DNA of 64,000 bases from Kribbella flavida DSM 17836 (GCF_000024345.1 NC_013729.1:4030001-4094000), one strand, 5' to 3'; shown: positions 37,189 to 45,817, counted from the stretch's first letter. Made by a program: numbers and translations. The notes: generated by a model from the sequence alone, not told the origin.

Positions 37189-37410
37189 ATGCTGCCGTAC
37201 CTGATCCTGCTCGCAGCCCTGGCCGTCACCCTGGCGCTGTTCACCGCCCTCGCGAGGTGGTCCCGCAAACGCGGCACAGCCGGCGCCGCCCTCGGCGACG
37301 CCATGGCCGCCTACAACGAGGCCTACCACACCACGGCATACTCCGCTCACCAGGAACAACAGTCCGCCACCACCCGCAAAGCCGCCCAGGGCTCCCCAAA
37401 CGACCTCTAG
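37189..37410 (+). CDS. small single-pass membrane protein
   Basis: A 73-residue protein with one N-terminal helix (LPYLILLAALAVTLALFTALA), a basic stop-transfer stretch (RWSRKRG) and a polar tail of ~40 residues rich in Ala, Gln, Ser and Thr. It starts 26 bp after rskA on the same strand and may be part of that operon. I do not recognise it. The clear membrane topology and good codon pattern support a real gene, but it could be lineage-specific. It is convergent with the SbcC-like gene, one base apart. Confidence 0.6.
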   Translation: MLPYLILLAALAVTLALFTALARWSRKRGTAGAALGDAMAAYNEAYHTTAYSAHQEQQSATTRKAAQGSPNDL

Positions 37411-37411
37411 C

Positions 37412-40192
37412 TCAGTCGAGTTTGATGAAGGTTGCTCGGGGCACGTACTCGTAGCGTTCGGGCATGCAGGTCAGGATGATGACCTGGCCGTGGTCGCCGG
37501 CGCGGCCGAGCAGGGCGCCCATGTCGCGCAGGCGGCCCTTGTCGGACCAGCCGAGGGCGTCGTCGAAGATGACCGGGACACTGCCTTCGCCGGTGCTGAC
37601 CAGGTGGCTGATCGCGAGCCGGGTGATGATCGCGAGCTGCTCCTGGGCGCCGGTGGACAGCGCGTCGATGCTGAGCCGGGCGCCGTCCAGTTCGCGTTCG
37701 GCGACGGCGAGGTCGTCGTCCAGCCAGACCCGGAAGGTCGGCCCGTACACACTGCGGCCGAGCGCCTCGATCCTGGACTGCAACGGCTCCGAGTACTTCG
37801 TCTGCGCGGCCGCCCGGTGCCGCCCAAGGGTCTCGTGGACCCGCCGAGCCGCCTCCGCCCGGCGGTGCAGGTTCTCGTGCTCGGCCCGGACGGCGGCCAG
37901 TTCCAGCTCGGCCGCGTCCTGCCGGGTGGCCAAGCCGTCGCGTCCCGACTGCTCCAACCGGCCCTCCGTCGTCCGCAGGGAGTCCCGCAGCGTGTCCCGC
38001 TCGGTCTGCAGCCGATTCGCCACGGCCAGCGCGTCCGCCAACTCCCCCGCGACCTCGTCCGCACCAGCCGCGTCCACCTGCTCCTGGACGGCCGTCAGCT
38101 CCTCCAGCACCGCCTCGACTTCGGCGGTCGCCTTCTCCTCCTCGGCCTCGACGTCGTCGTCGGCGAGCACAACCCGCGCGGCCTCCAGCTCGGCCGTGGC
38201 CGCCGCGACCCGCTCGGCCGCCAGCTCGGCCCGGGCCCGCGCCTGCTGCGCTTCGGACCGGTCCTCGTCAGCCGCCTTCCGCGCCTGCGCCGCCGCGAAC
38301 TCCGCGTCCGACAGCAACCGCTCAGCCGCCGCCAGCTCGTTCCGCGCGTCCTCCAGCGCCCGCTGCGCACCCGCCAGATCGTCCGGCGCGGCCGGCTCCG
38401 GCACCACCAGGTCCTCGAAGTCGAAGGTGTCCTCGGTGAACTCCTCGAACAGCGACATCTGCCCGGGCACGTTCTCCACCGCGGGCTGCTGCTTGCCCTT
38501 GGGCGCGGTCTCTTCCTCCTCGGGCTCCTCGTCCTCGCCCGCGATCCCCAGCCGCGCGCACAGCAGAGCGATCCGCTCGCCCGGGTCTCCCCCGGCCGTC
38601 AGCGACCGCTCCGTACGCCGGGCCTCCTGCAGCTCCGCCGTTGCCGTGTCGCTCTTGCGCAGCAGCTCTCGCGCCGCCTGCAGATCGCGGACCTTCGCCC
38701 GCTTCAGCAGGTCCTGCTCACGCCGTACGGCTTCGTCCACCAGCGAGCGCAGGCCGGCCGCCTCGCCACCCGCGCGGACAGTCACCTCCACCTGCCCCGG
38801 TACGCCGACGACCAGCTCGCCCGAGACCAGCAGCGACAGCTCGGCGCCTTCGTCCAGCTCCGCCGGCACCGCCGATCCACCCGCGTCCAGGCCGGTCCCG
38901 GACAACGACACCACCTCGGCGCCGACCCGGCGTACCAGCACGTCCGGTACGCCGGCCGCCAGCGCGGCGCGGGCCTCGACGACCTTCGCCCGAGCGTCCT
39001 CCAGCTCGGCAACCAGCCGGTCGGTGACCTTGATCCCGTCGAGCACCTGGGACGCCGCCGCGATCCGGGCCCGGACGTCGGCCAGCTCGGTCTGCTGACC
39101 CATCAGCCGGTCCAGCTCGGCCCGGTCCATCAGCTCGGACACCCGATGCTCGGCCTGCTGCACGTCGGTGCGCCGGTCGTCCTTCAACTCGACGACCTCG
39201 GCGAGCGCGGCCTCGGCTGCGTGCACGGTCTCGGCCGACGCCTTGGCGACGGTCTCCGCCTCGGTCCGGCGCTCGGCCAGCTCGGCTGCGATCGCCGTGA
39301 ACCGCTCGACATCGGCCAGCAGCCGCTCACGCTCACGCCTGGTGCGGGTGTGGTTCTCCAAGCGGGCGCGCGCGGTCTCCGCACGGGCCCGGACGGAGTC
39401 GCGGCGGAGCAGGATCTCGTCGGTCGCCTTCTTGCGCTCGCGCAGCTCCTCGACCGAGCGCAGGTGATCGGTCAACCGCGTGCTCAGGTCGTCCAGGTCG
39501 AGAGCGAGCCGCTCGGCCCGGCGGATGTCGGCGACAACCTCCTCCATCGCCTTGGCCGCCTGCGCCGCCGTCAGCTCGGCCGTCGCCACCGCCTGGGCGG
39601 ACTTGGCGAAGTCCCCGGTCGGGCGGCCGCGCGGTGTCCAGTAGCGCAGGTACTCGTGCTCGACGGCCGACACCAGCGGCATCGAGGCGCCGTCGACCGG
39701 CGTACCGGACTCGGCGGTGACCGCCGTGATCAGCGGCTCCGCGTCCGCCGGCGTCGGCAGCACCAGCGACTGCCCCTGGCTGACCATCAGTGTCTGCCAC
39801 AGCACCGGGTCGACGTTCTCGTTGAAGAGCCGCTCGGCCTCGTTGTGCGCCTCGCGGCCGGTCCACGACTGCCGGCGTCCGTCCGGCTCCACCACGGTGA
39901 GCTCGGTCGACCGGTTCTTCAGCCAGCGCTTGGTGTAGGTCAGCTCGCGGCCGCCCAGTGTCAGCTCGACGGTCACCTCCGGCGCGACGTCGTGGCCGAC
40001 CGGCTGGATGTCGGCGATCCGCTTGGACTTGGAGTCGTCCGGCAGGTCGAACACCAGCGCGAACGCCTCGACCAGGCTGGACTTGCCGACCTCGTTGTCG
40101 CCGACCACCACGGTGGTGCCGATCGAGGGCAGCCGGACGGTCCGATCCGTGACGCCGCGGAAGTTCCGCAGCGTCAGACTGTGCAGTCTCAT
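37412..40192 (-). CDS. SbcC/Rad50-like AAA ATPase
   Basis: A 926-residue SMC-type ATPase likely to work with the upstream nuclease in DNA end processing. Walker A is GDNEVGKSS at ~32-40. A long coiled coil, broken by an acidic globular patch (EEEETAPKGKQQPAVEN), spans ~190-790. The signature ALSTGAQEQLAIITRLA and Walker B VPVIFDDALGW are near 850-890. No CXXC zinc hook is evident in the apex, unlike classical Rad50. The ATG at 40192 overlaps the nuclease stop as ATGA. Confidence 0.85.
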   Translation of the reverse strand: MRLHSLTLRNFRGVTDRTVRLPSIGTTVVVGDNEVGKSSLVEAFALVFDLPDDSKSKRIADIQPVGHDVAPEVTVELTLGGRELTYTKRWLKNRSTELTVVEPDGRRQSWTGREAHNEAERLFNENVDPVLWQTLMVSQGQSLVLPTPADAEPLITAVTAESGTPVDGASMPLVSAVEHEYLRYWTPRGRPTGDFAKSAQAVATAELTAAQAAKAMEEVVADIRRAERLALDLDDLSTRLTDHLRSVEELRERKKATDEILLRRDSVRARAETARARLENHTRTRRERERLLADVERFTAIAAELAERRTEAETVAKASAETVHAAEAALAEVVELKDDRRTDVQQAEHRVSELMDRAELDRLMGQQTELADVRARIAAASQVLDGIKVTDRLVAELEDARAKVVEARAALAAGVPDVLVRRVGAEVVSLSGTGLDAGGSAVPAELDEGAELSLLVSGELVVGVPGQVEVTVRAGGEAAGLRSLVDEAVRREQDLLKRAKVRDLQAARELLRKSDTATAELQEARRTERSLTAGGDPGERIALLCARLGIAGEDEEPEEEETAPKGKQQPAVENVPGQMSLFEEFTEDTFDFEDLVVPEPAAPDDLAGAQRALEDARNELAAAERLLSDAEFAAAQARKAADEDRSEAQQARARAELAAERVAAATAELEAARVVLADDDVEAEEEKATAEVEAVLEELTAVQEQVDAAGADEVAGELADALAVANRLQTERDTLRDSLRTTEGRLEQSGRDGLATRQDAAELELAAVRAEHENLHRRAEAARRVHETLGRHRAAAQTKYSEPLQSRIEALGRSVYGPTFRVWLDDDLAVAERELDGARLSIDALSTGAQEQLAIITRLAISHLVSTGEGSVPVIFDDALGWSDKGRLRDMGALLGRAGDHGQVIILTCMPERYEYVPRATFIKLD

Positions 40193-41319
40193 CCCGCGTC
40201 CCGCGCCAGGCGGTGCATCAGGGTCAGCGCGGCGCCCGCGGCCTCGTCGCCACCGGCCAGCGCCTGCCGCAGTTCCTCCATGGCCGCGCGCGCCGGACCA
40301 CTCAGCTGCAGCGCGTCCAGGTCGGCGGCCTCCGGTGCCGGCCGGACGGTCCAGAACTTGGGCCACTTCTCGACGCTGGCGAACACCTCGCCCAGGGCGT
40401 CGATCATGGCGTCCAGCCGGCTCATCAGCGGCAGCGGCAGCGACCCGTCCGCGGCCAGCCGGACGTACGTGCGCTCCTTGTCCGGCAGCTCGGCGAACCA
40501 GTCCTCCAGCGCCCGCAGCGACTCCTCGCCGTCCAGCTCCGCGTGGTGCTCGACCATGTGCCAGGCACCGACCCGCTGCGGCTCGACGGTGATCGACTCA
40601 CCGGCCAGCGTCACCGCCAGCACGTTGCCGGGGTGGGTCTCCTCCGGCGCCGTCACCTCCTGCGTCCCGGAGAACCAGATCCGCTCGGTCACCTCGGTCG
40701 TCGAGTGCCGGTCACCCAGCCCGACGTAGTGCAGCCGCCCGTCCGCGACCGCCGCCTCCAGCGCGACCTGGTCGATCGTCGGTACGTCGGACATGCCGCC
40801 GCTCAGGCTGGTCAGCTGCCCGTGCGCGAGCAGGATCCGGTACGTCCCCGCCCGCGCCGGACCGAGCCCGGCGTACCCGGGAGCAGCCGGGTCCGACACC
40901 GGGCGGCGCGACCGCCACGGCGCTCCGACCAGCTCGACCCCCGGCACGATCTCCAGCGGCGTCGAGTCGGTCACCACCGACACGTGGTCCGGCTTGTGCG
41001 CCGTCCACTGCGCCGAGGTCCACAGCGAGCCCGGCTCCAGCGCGTCGTGGTTGCCCGGCAGCAGCACCACCGGCACCGGGATCCGCTTCAACGCCTCGCA
41101 CGCCCGCAGGATCGTCTGCCGCTCGACCTGGTTGTGCTCGAACACGTCTCCGGTGACCACCAGGAACCGGGCACCGGTCCGCTCGGCGACCGCACCGATC
41201 CGCGCGACAGCGTCCAGCCGCGCCTGACCCCACCGGGCCTGACCGTCCGGCCCCAGGAACCGGCGCATCATCCCCAGCTGCCAGTCCGAACTGTGCAGAA
41301 ACGTGATCGATTCGTCCAT
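40189..41319 (-). CDS. SbcD/Mre11-like metallophosphoesterase
   Basis: A 376-residue nuclease-type calcineurin-like phosphoesterase, the partner of the coupled SbcC-like ATPase. Motifs are SSDWQLG at ~10, VTGDVFEHNQ at ~55, LPGNHDA at ~87, LLAHGQL at ~165 and GLGDRHS at ~200. In the first motif the usual DxH reads DWQ, so one metal ligand is apparently replaced by Gln. The C-terminal ~130 residues would contact the coiled-coil base of the partner. A TAGCGT element lies 9 nt upstream of the ATG. Confidence 0.85.
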   Translation of the reverse strand: MDESITFLHSSDWQLGMMRRFLGPDGQARWGQARLDAVARIGAVAERTGARFLVVTGDVFEHNQVERQTILRACEALKRIPVPVVLLPGNHDALEPGSLWTSAQWTAHKPDHVSVVTDSTPLEIVPGVELVGAPWRSRRPVSDPAAPGYAGLGPARAGTYRILLAHGQLTSLSGGMSDVPTIDQVALEAAVADGRLHYVGLGDRHSTTEVTERIWFSGTQEVTAPEETHPGNVLAVTLAGESITVEPQRVGAWHMVEHHAELDGEESLRALEDWFAELPDKERTYVRLAADGSLPLPLMSRLDAMIDALGEVFASVEKWPKFWTVRPAPEAADLDALQLSGPARAAMEELRQALAGGDEAAGAALTLMHRLARDAG

Positions 41320-41454
41320 CGCGCGAGAACGCTAACCCGACCCACCGACTACCGCCCAACCAACACACCCACAACCCCCGGACCGCCCGGCATCCGAACA
41401 CCTTTTCGGCCGAAACCGGTTGAGCCGGTGCGCCCCGCGCTGCAGGATCAGCGC

Positions 41455-42012
41455 GTGGAGACGTGGCTGGAGACGGAGCGGCTGGTGCTTAGGCGGTTCA
41501 CCGTGGGAGATGCCGAGCTGCTGGTGGAGCTGGACTCCGATCCCGAGGTGATGCGGTTCCTGACCGGGCAGGCGACGCCGCGGGACGAGATCGAGCAGAA
41601 GGTGCTGCCGGAGATCCTGGCGACGTACGCCCTGCGTCCTGGACTGGGCACGTTCGCGGCGCACACGAAGGCGGGCGGGGAGTTCGCCGGGTGGTTCGGC
41701 CTGCAGCCGACCAGGGAGCCGGCGGTGGTCGAGGTCGGGTACCGGTTGCGCCGGGCGGTGTGGGGCCGCGGGTACGCGACCGAAGGGACCCGGGCGCTGG
41801 TCGCGAAGGCGTTCGGCGAACTGGGCGTCGAGCGGGTGGTCGCCCAGACGATGGCGGTGAACACCGGCTCCCGGCGGGTGATGGCGAAGGCGGGACTGCG
41901 CTTCGTCCGGCTCTGGCACGAGCACTTCGAGGACCCGCTGCCGGGCACCGAGCACGGCGAGGTCGAGTACGCACTCGACCGGGCGACCTGGTTAGCTGGG
42001 AGCCGTGCCTGA
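41455..42012 (+). CDS. GNAT N-acetyltransferase
   Basis: A 185-residue acetyltransferase of the RimJ/RimL-like GNAT branch, starting WLETERLVLRRFTVGDAE. The acetyl-CoA loop is RRAVWGRGYATEGTRALV at ~100-117, and NTGSRRVMAKAGLRFV at ~140-155 is the following conserved strand-helix. The acceptor, a protein N-terminus or small molecule, is unknown. The GTG at 41455 is 6 nt after CAGGAT, a near-match to the leaderless element; a GTG at 41428 is an alternative. Codon 180 is TTA. It overlaps the HAD gene by 8 bp. Confidence 0.85.
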   Translation: METWLETERLVLRRFTVGDAELLVELDSDPEVMRFLTGQATPRDEIEQKVLPEILATYALRPGLGTFAAHTKAGGEFAGWFGLQPTREPAVVEVGYRLRRAVWGRGYATEGTRALVAKAFGELGVERVVAQTMAVNTGSRRVMAKAGLRFVRLWHEHFEDPLPGTEHGEVEYALDRATWLAGSRA

Positions 42013-42502
42013 CGACCGCCGACCGTACGCCGTACTGGACATCGACGCGACGCTGTCCGACACCAGCGAGCGAATCCACTTCCTGCAGCAACGGCCGAAG
42101 GACTGGGACTCGTTCTTCGCGCACGCCAAGGAGGACGCCGTGCTCGACGAAGGGCTGGCGGTCGCGACCACGCTGGCGGCGGACCACGAGATCGTCTACC
42201 TGACCGGACGGCCGGAGCGGTTGCGCCGGGACACGGTCAAGTGGCTCGAGGACAACGGCTTTCCCGACGGCAAGATCTACTTCCGCAGCAACACCGACCG
42301 GCGGCCGTCAGCGGTGATGAAGCTGTACCGGCTGAAGGCGCTCAGTGCGGAGCGGCCGGTCGCTGTGCTGGTCGACGACGACGTCAAGGTGTGCGCGGCG
42401 GCGGAGAAGGCCGGCTACACGGTGATGAGGGCCGACTGGGGACTCGACGCCGAGACCCAGCCGACTCTCTTCGAGGCTCAGGAGAAGGAAGGCCGGACCT
42501 GA
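42005..42502 (+). CDS. HAD-superfamily phosphatase
   Basis: A 165-residue HAD hydrolase. Motif I is LDIDATLSD (~11-19), with the first Asp as nucleophile; motif II is YLTGRPERLR (~65-74); motif IV is VDDDVKVC (~122-129). The small size without a large cap domain resembles polynucleotide-kinase-type or LNS2-like phosphatases. The GTG start at 42005 lies inside the end of the acetyltransferase gene, so the two are coupled. The substrate is unknown. Confidence 0.82.
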   Translation: MPDDRRPYAVLDIDATLSDTSERIHFLQQRPKDWDSFFAHAKEDAVLDEGLAVATTLAADHEIVYLTGRPERLRRDTVKWLEDNGFPDGKIYFRSNTDRRPSAVMKLYRLKALSAERPVAVLVDDDVKVCAAAEKAGYTVMRADWGLDAETQPTLFEAQEKEGRT

Positions 42503-42516
42503 GGCCGGCCGACGGC

Positions 42517-43260
42517 CTACTCCTGGTCGATCAGTTCCCAGTCCCGGGGGCCGGATCGCCGGAATCTGGTCGCGACGAAGGCGAGCAACGCCCCGAGGAT
42601 CGCGCCCGGGATCGCCCAGCGCCAGCCTGAGAACGCGCTCTCCGCGGTGATCTCGGCAGCCGCCGGACTCCCGTCGGTTGCGCCTGCTCCGGTCGGGTGT
42701 GCCTCGGTCGTGCCGCCGCCCGTGACGCCGCCGGTCGCGGTGCCGTCCGGGGTGGCGCCGTCGTTCGACACGGCGGTGGGCAGGCTGGTCGGGGCGCCGG
42801 TGGTCGCGTTCGGTTTGCCGCCCAGCAGGCCCATCGCGACCAGCAGCTTGACCAGCCGGACGCTGTCCGCCGCACGGTGCCAGACGGGTTTCTCCGGCAG
42901 TGTGCCGCTGCCGGTGACGTCGCGGGTGGTCGCGATCCACGGCCCGCCCGGCGCGTCCGGGTAGATCACGTCCAGCCGCCAGACCGCCATGTCATGGATC
43001 AGCCAGGCCGCGCGGACGTACGCGCCGACCGCGTGGTCCTGCTCGGATTCCGGTCCGCCCTGCGGCGGCTCCTCGCCGACCAGCCAGCCGAGTTCGGCGT
43101 ACCGCGGATCGTCGTAGCCGGTGGCAACCACCTTCGGAATGCCGGGCGCGCTCAGCAGCACACTGGTCGGGCCGCCCGCCTGCGCCGGGGCCGTCCCGGT
43201 CCCCGCCCAGAACACCACCATCGCGAACCCCGCCCCGATCCAACGCTTCCAGCGGCTCAT
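42517..43260 (-). CDS. exported single-pass membrane protein of unknown function
   Basis: A 247-residue protein with a signal peptide (residues 1-28, FAMVVFWAGTGTAPAQAGG), an extracellular domain of ~110 residues (ATGYDDPRYAELGWLVGEEPPQGG, HAVGAYVRAAWLIHDMAVWRLDVIYPD), a Gly/Thr/Pro-rich spacer and a C-terminal membrane helix (WAIPGAILGALLAFVATRF) with a short basic-acidic tail. AAAGGAG precedes the ATG. The arrangement suggests a wall- or membrane-anchored surface protein. I do not recognise the family. Convergent with the HAD gene. Confidence 0.75.
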   Translation of the reverse strand: MSRWKRWIGAGFAMVVFWAGTGTAPAQAGGPTSVLLSAPGIPKVVATGYDDPRYAELGWLVGEEPPQGGPESEQDHAVGAYVRAAWLIHDMAVWRLDVIYPDAPGGPWIATTRDVTGSGTLPEKPVWHRAADSVRLVKLLVAMGLLGGKPNATTGAPTSLPTAVSNDGATPDGTATGGVTGGGTTEAHPTGAGATDGSPAAAEITAESAFSGWRWAIPGAILGALLAFVATRFRRSGPRDWELIDQE

Positions 43261-43357
43261 CGCAGTACTCCTTTCCTCGGCTACTGCGTCTACACCGCCG
43301 CCCGCTCCGGGGTTCCGGCCGAAACTGCGTTGCCGGCCGGACGAGGGTGCGGACAAG

Positions 43358-44089
43358 ATGGCCGGCATGCGAGATTTCGATCCGGCCGCCGCCTTCGGGC
43401 CCGCTGTCTCCAGCTGGTACGACCAGACCCCGCGCGGCGACGAGGACGTGACGGTCGCGTTGCTGGCCGAGCTGGCGCACGGAGACTCCGCGCTGGAGTT
43501 CGCCGTCGGGACCGGGCGGATCGCGCTCCCGCTGGCCGAACGCGGCCTCCGGGTCGACGGCGTCGAACTCTCGACGGACATGATCGACCAGTTGCGCAGC
43601 AAGCCGGGCGGCGCGGAGCTGACCGTGCTGCACGGTGACATGACCACCACCACGACCGGCCGGACCTATCCGCTCGTCTACCTGGTCTTCAACACGATCT
43701 TCAACCTGCTCACCCAGGACGACCAGATCCGCTGCTTCGAGAACGCCGCCCGGCATCTCGGCGACGACGGCGTCTTCCTGGTCGAGGCCGCCGTGCCGAG
43801 CGCCTGGCTGCCGAGCAACCAGTACGTCAACGCCGAACGCGTCGAGTCGTCGTTCGTGGTGCTGGACGTGTGCCGGTACGACCCGGTGACCCAGATCCTC
43901 GACGAGAACCACGTCCGGCTGGACGGCGCGGGCGTGCACCTGGCTCCGATCTCCTGCCGGCTGGCCTGGCCGTCCGAGCTCGACCTGATGGCGCGCCTGG
44001 CCGGCCTTCGCCTGGTCGACCGCTGGGCCGGCTGGGAGCGCGAGCCGTACACCGGCGAAGGACGGCACGTCTCGATCTACGGCCGCTGA
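43358..44089 (+). CDS. class I SAM-dependent methyltransferase
   Basis: A 243-residue soluble methyltransferase. Motif I is ALEFAVGTGRIALPLAERG at ~46-64, followed by VDGVELSTDMIDQLR, and VLHGDMTTT and YLVFNTIFNLLTQDDQ supply the later motifs. The N-terminal 40 residues (AVSSWYDQTPRGDEDVTVALLAELA) form the usual helical lid. The substrate is not predictable. The ATG at 43358 is preferred; another ATG lies 9 bases in. Divergent from the exported membrane protein. Confidence 0.85.
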   Translation: MAGMRDFDPAAAFGPAVSSWYDQTPRGDEDVTVALLAELAHGDSALEFAVGTGRIALPLAERGLRVDGVELSTDMIDQLRSKPGGAELTVLHGDMTTTTTGRTYPLVYLVFNTIFNLLTQDDQIRCFENAARHLGDDGVFLVEAAVPSAWLPSNQYVNAERVESSFVVLDVCRYDPVTQILDENHVRLDGAGVHLAPISCRLAWPSELDLMARLAGLRLVDRWAGWEREPYTGEGRHVSIYGR

Positions 44090-44125
44090 GCCTCCGGTGC
44101 GCCGCGCCTTCCGGTGAGCGCCGGT

Positions 44126-44827
44126 TCAGCGCGCAGAGAGCGCGATCTCGGTTGCCCGGTCCTTGCCGGTGGCACCTTCCAGCCGGAAGGTCGTTCCGCC
44201 GTACACCCACACCAGGGTGGGCCCGGCCACGCGCACGGACCGCTCGGCGCCGTTCTCGTCCTCGAGCACCAGGTCATGCGGCGTGCTGAACCAGTAGCCG
44301 TCGACCACCTTGACCGGCTCGAGCGACTGGTAGTACTTCTTCACGTACACCGGTGACAGCCGGTCCGAGAACTGCTCCAACCGGAGCACCCCTTCGGGGG
44401 TGTCCCAGCTCATCGCGACCATCCCGTCCGACGCCTCGACGCCGGTCGGCGTACCGAGAAGCTGCGGCGTGATCGGGGTGAGACCCGCCCGCCGCCCTGC
44501 CTCCTCGACCGACAGGCGGCCCGCCGCCGTCGGCGGACCGGGCGCGCTCGTCGGTCCACTCGGCACCGGCCGCGCCTCGACTCCGCCGATGTTCAGCCAC
44601 TCGGCGACTGCGGCTCGGACCGGCGGAGCGAGCGCCGCCCCGGCGACCACCAGAGCCAGCAACGCCACCAGCGCCCGCCACTTGGCGCGGATCACCTCGG
44701 CCGGCGCACGGCGTACAGGCTGGCCCTCGACGCGTTCCAGCACCGCCGTCGTGAGGTCGGGAGCCACGGGAGGGTCAACGGAACGTCCGAGCGCGCGCAG
44801 TTCGTCAGCAAGCTGCTCCTCGGTCAT
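44126..44827 (-). CDS. anti-sigma-factor-like membrane protein
   Basis: A 233-residue single-pass protein. Residues 1-45 are cytoplasmic (EEQLADELRALGRSVDPP), a membrane helix covers ~48-68 (WRALVALLALVVAGAALAPP) and a ~150-residue outside domain follows (DGMVAMSWDTPEGVLRLEQF, LVWVYGGTTFRLEGA). AGGAGG precedes the ATG, which overlaps the sigma-factor stop as ATGA. The coupled position and topology make it the likely anti-sigma factor of that ECF sigma; no zinc motif is present, so the N-terminus would bind in another way. Confidence 0.75.
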   Translation of the reverse strand: MTEEQLADELRALGRSVDPPVAPDLTTAVLERVEGQPVRRAPAEVIRAKWRALVALLALVVAGAALAPPVRAAVAEWLNIGGVEARPVPSGPTSAPGPPTAAGRLSVEEAGRRAGLTPITPQLLGTPTGVEASDGMVAMSWDTPEGVLRLEQFSDRLSPVYVKKYYQSLEPVKVVDGYWFSTPHDLVLEDENGAERSVRVAGPTLVWVYGGTTFRLEGATGKDRATEIALSAR

Positions 44828-45369
44828 CGCTGCACCTCCTTGTCGGGTAGTTGGCTCCGCAGCCGTCCCAGCGCCCGGTGGAGGCGCGACTTGACGGTGC
44901 CGCGCGGCCAGCCGAGTACTGTCGCGGTCTCCTGCTCGTCCAGCTCGAGCAGGTAGCGGCAGGTGACCACCAACCGGTACTGCTCGGGCAGAGCCTTCAA
45001 CGCGTCGAGCAGCTCGCGCCGGCGCTCCGCCGACAGCGCCACCGCCGCCGGATCGAGCACCTCGTCGGGGACAGCGGCCAGCTCCTCCCGGCGCGCTCGG
45101 CGTCCCCGCGACCGGACCACGTTGCGCGTCTCGTTCGCGACGATGCGCAGCAGCCACGGCCGGAACGCCGAGTCCACCCGGAAGCCGCCGAGTGCGCGGT
45201 ACGCCTTCACGAACGACTCCTGCACCACGTCGTCCGCATCCGCTCCCGCGCCCAGCAGCACGGCCATCCGCTGCGCCACCCGGGCATGGCGGTTCACCAG
45301 CTCCGCGTAGGCGGTGGAGTCACCACCCCGGACCCGGTGCACGATCGCGGCCTCGTCGCTGTCGCTGAT
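44824..45369 (-). CDS. ECF sigma factor with an apparent ATC start codon
   Basis: A 181-residue ECF sigma factor: region 2 from GDSTAYAELVNRHARVAQRMAVLL and DDVVQESFVKAYRAL, region 4 from LKALPEQYRLVVTCRYLLELDEQETATVLGWPRGTVKSRLHRALG. The family normally begins M-S-D right where this frame reads ATC-AGC-GAC at 45369, with AGAGGAGG four bases upstream. No ATG, GTG or TTG lies between there and the candidate promoter; the next upstream ATG (45476) has no ribosome site. A GTG nine codons in (45342) with a weaker GAGG is the canonical alternative. Coupled to the anti-sigma-like gene. Confidence 0.85.
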   Translation of the reverse strand: MSDSDEAAIVHRVRGGDSTAYAELVNRHARVAQRMAVLLGAGADADDVVQESFVKAYRALGGFRVDSAFRPWLLRIVANETRNVVRSRGRRARREELAAVPDEVLDPAAVALSAERRRELLDALKALPEQYRLVVTCRYLLELDEQETATVLGWPRGTVKSRLHRALGRLRSQLPDKEVQR

Positions 45370-45415
45370 GCCGCCTCCTCTCCCGACACCCGAACTACAC
45401 CACGACCGGCGGCCT

Positions 45416-45422
45416 GGTTCCC
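45416..45422 (-). promoter_or_regulatory. ECF-type -35 element GGGAACC
   Basis: GGGAACC is the classical -35 of ECF promoters and lies 46 nt before the apparent ATC start of the sigma gene. The -10 is not certain. If used, transcripts would begin downstream of the only upstream ATG. Confidence 0.4.
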
Positions 45423-45533
45423 GGTGTGCAGAAAGTTCTCGCTGGAGTGCAACCAATCGGGGGTGCCACCGCGTCATGTCATCGGGAGCACAACGGGCGG
45501 ACGGCGCCCGCGGGGGCACAAGGGGGAATCGGG

Positions 45534-45800
45534 ATGGCACGGCGCAGTCACGGCACGGTGGTGCACACGGACGACATCGCGGCACGGCACTGGCTCTGGT
45601 CCGGGCTGCAGGCCCTGCCCCCACGCCAGCGCGACGTGCTCGTCCTGCGCTACTACGAGGCCCGCACCGAGACCGAAGCCGCCGACATCCTCGGCTGCTC
45701 GGTCCCGGCGATCAAACGCCGCACCAACCACGGCCTCCGCCGCCTCAGCTCCCACCTCGGCCCCGACGCCGTCCTGATCATGCAACGCGTCGCCCGCTAG
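45534..45800 (+). CDS. orphan sigma region-4 protein
   Basis: An 88-residue protein made almost entirely of a sigma-70 region 4 helix-turn-helix: LWSGLQALPPRQRDVLVLRYYEARTETEAADILGCSVPAIKRRTNHGLRRL. Region 2, needed for core binding and promoter melting, is absent. AGGGGGA precedes the ATG. It is divergent from the ECF sigma gene, with 164 bp between them. It may be a remnant of a sigma factor, or a DNA- or flap-binding modulator of transcription. A hairpin terminator follows, which favours an expressed gene. Confidence 0.72.
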   Translation: MARRSHGTVVHTDDIAARHWLWSGLQALPPRQRDVLVLRYYEARTETEAADILGCSVPAIKRRTNHGLRRLSSHLGPDAVLIMQRVAR

Positions 45801-45817
45801 GGCGCCTGTCCAGCACA

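Noticed and set aside
37490..40729. A 1,079-codon open frame antisense to the SbcC-like gene
   Set aside because: Composition is Arg/Gln/Leu/His-rich with no domain, and it lies opposite a complete ATPase with Walker and signature motifs.
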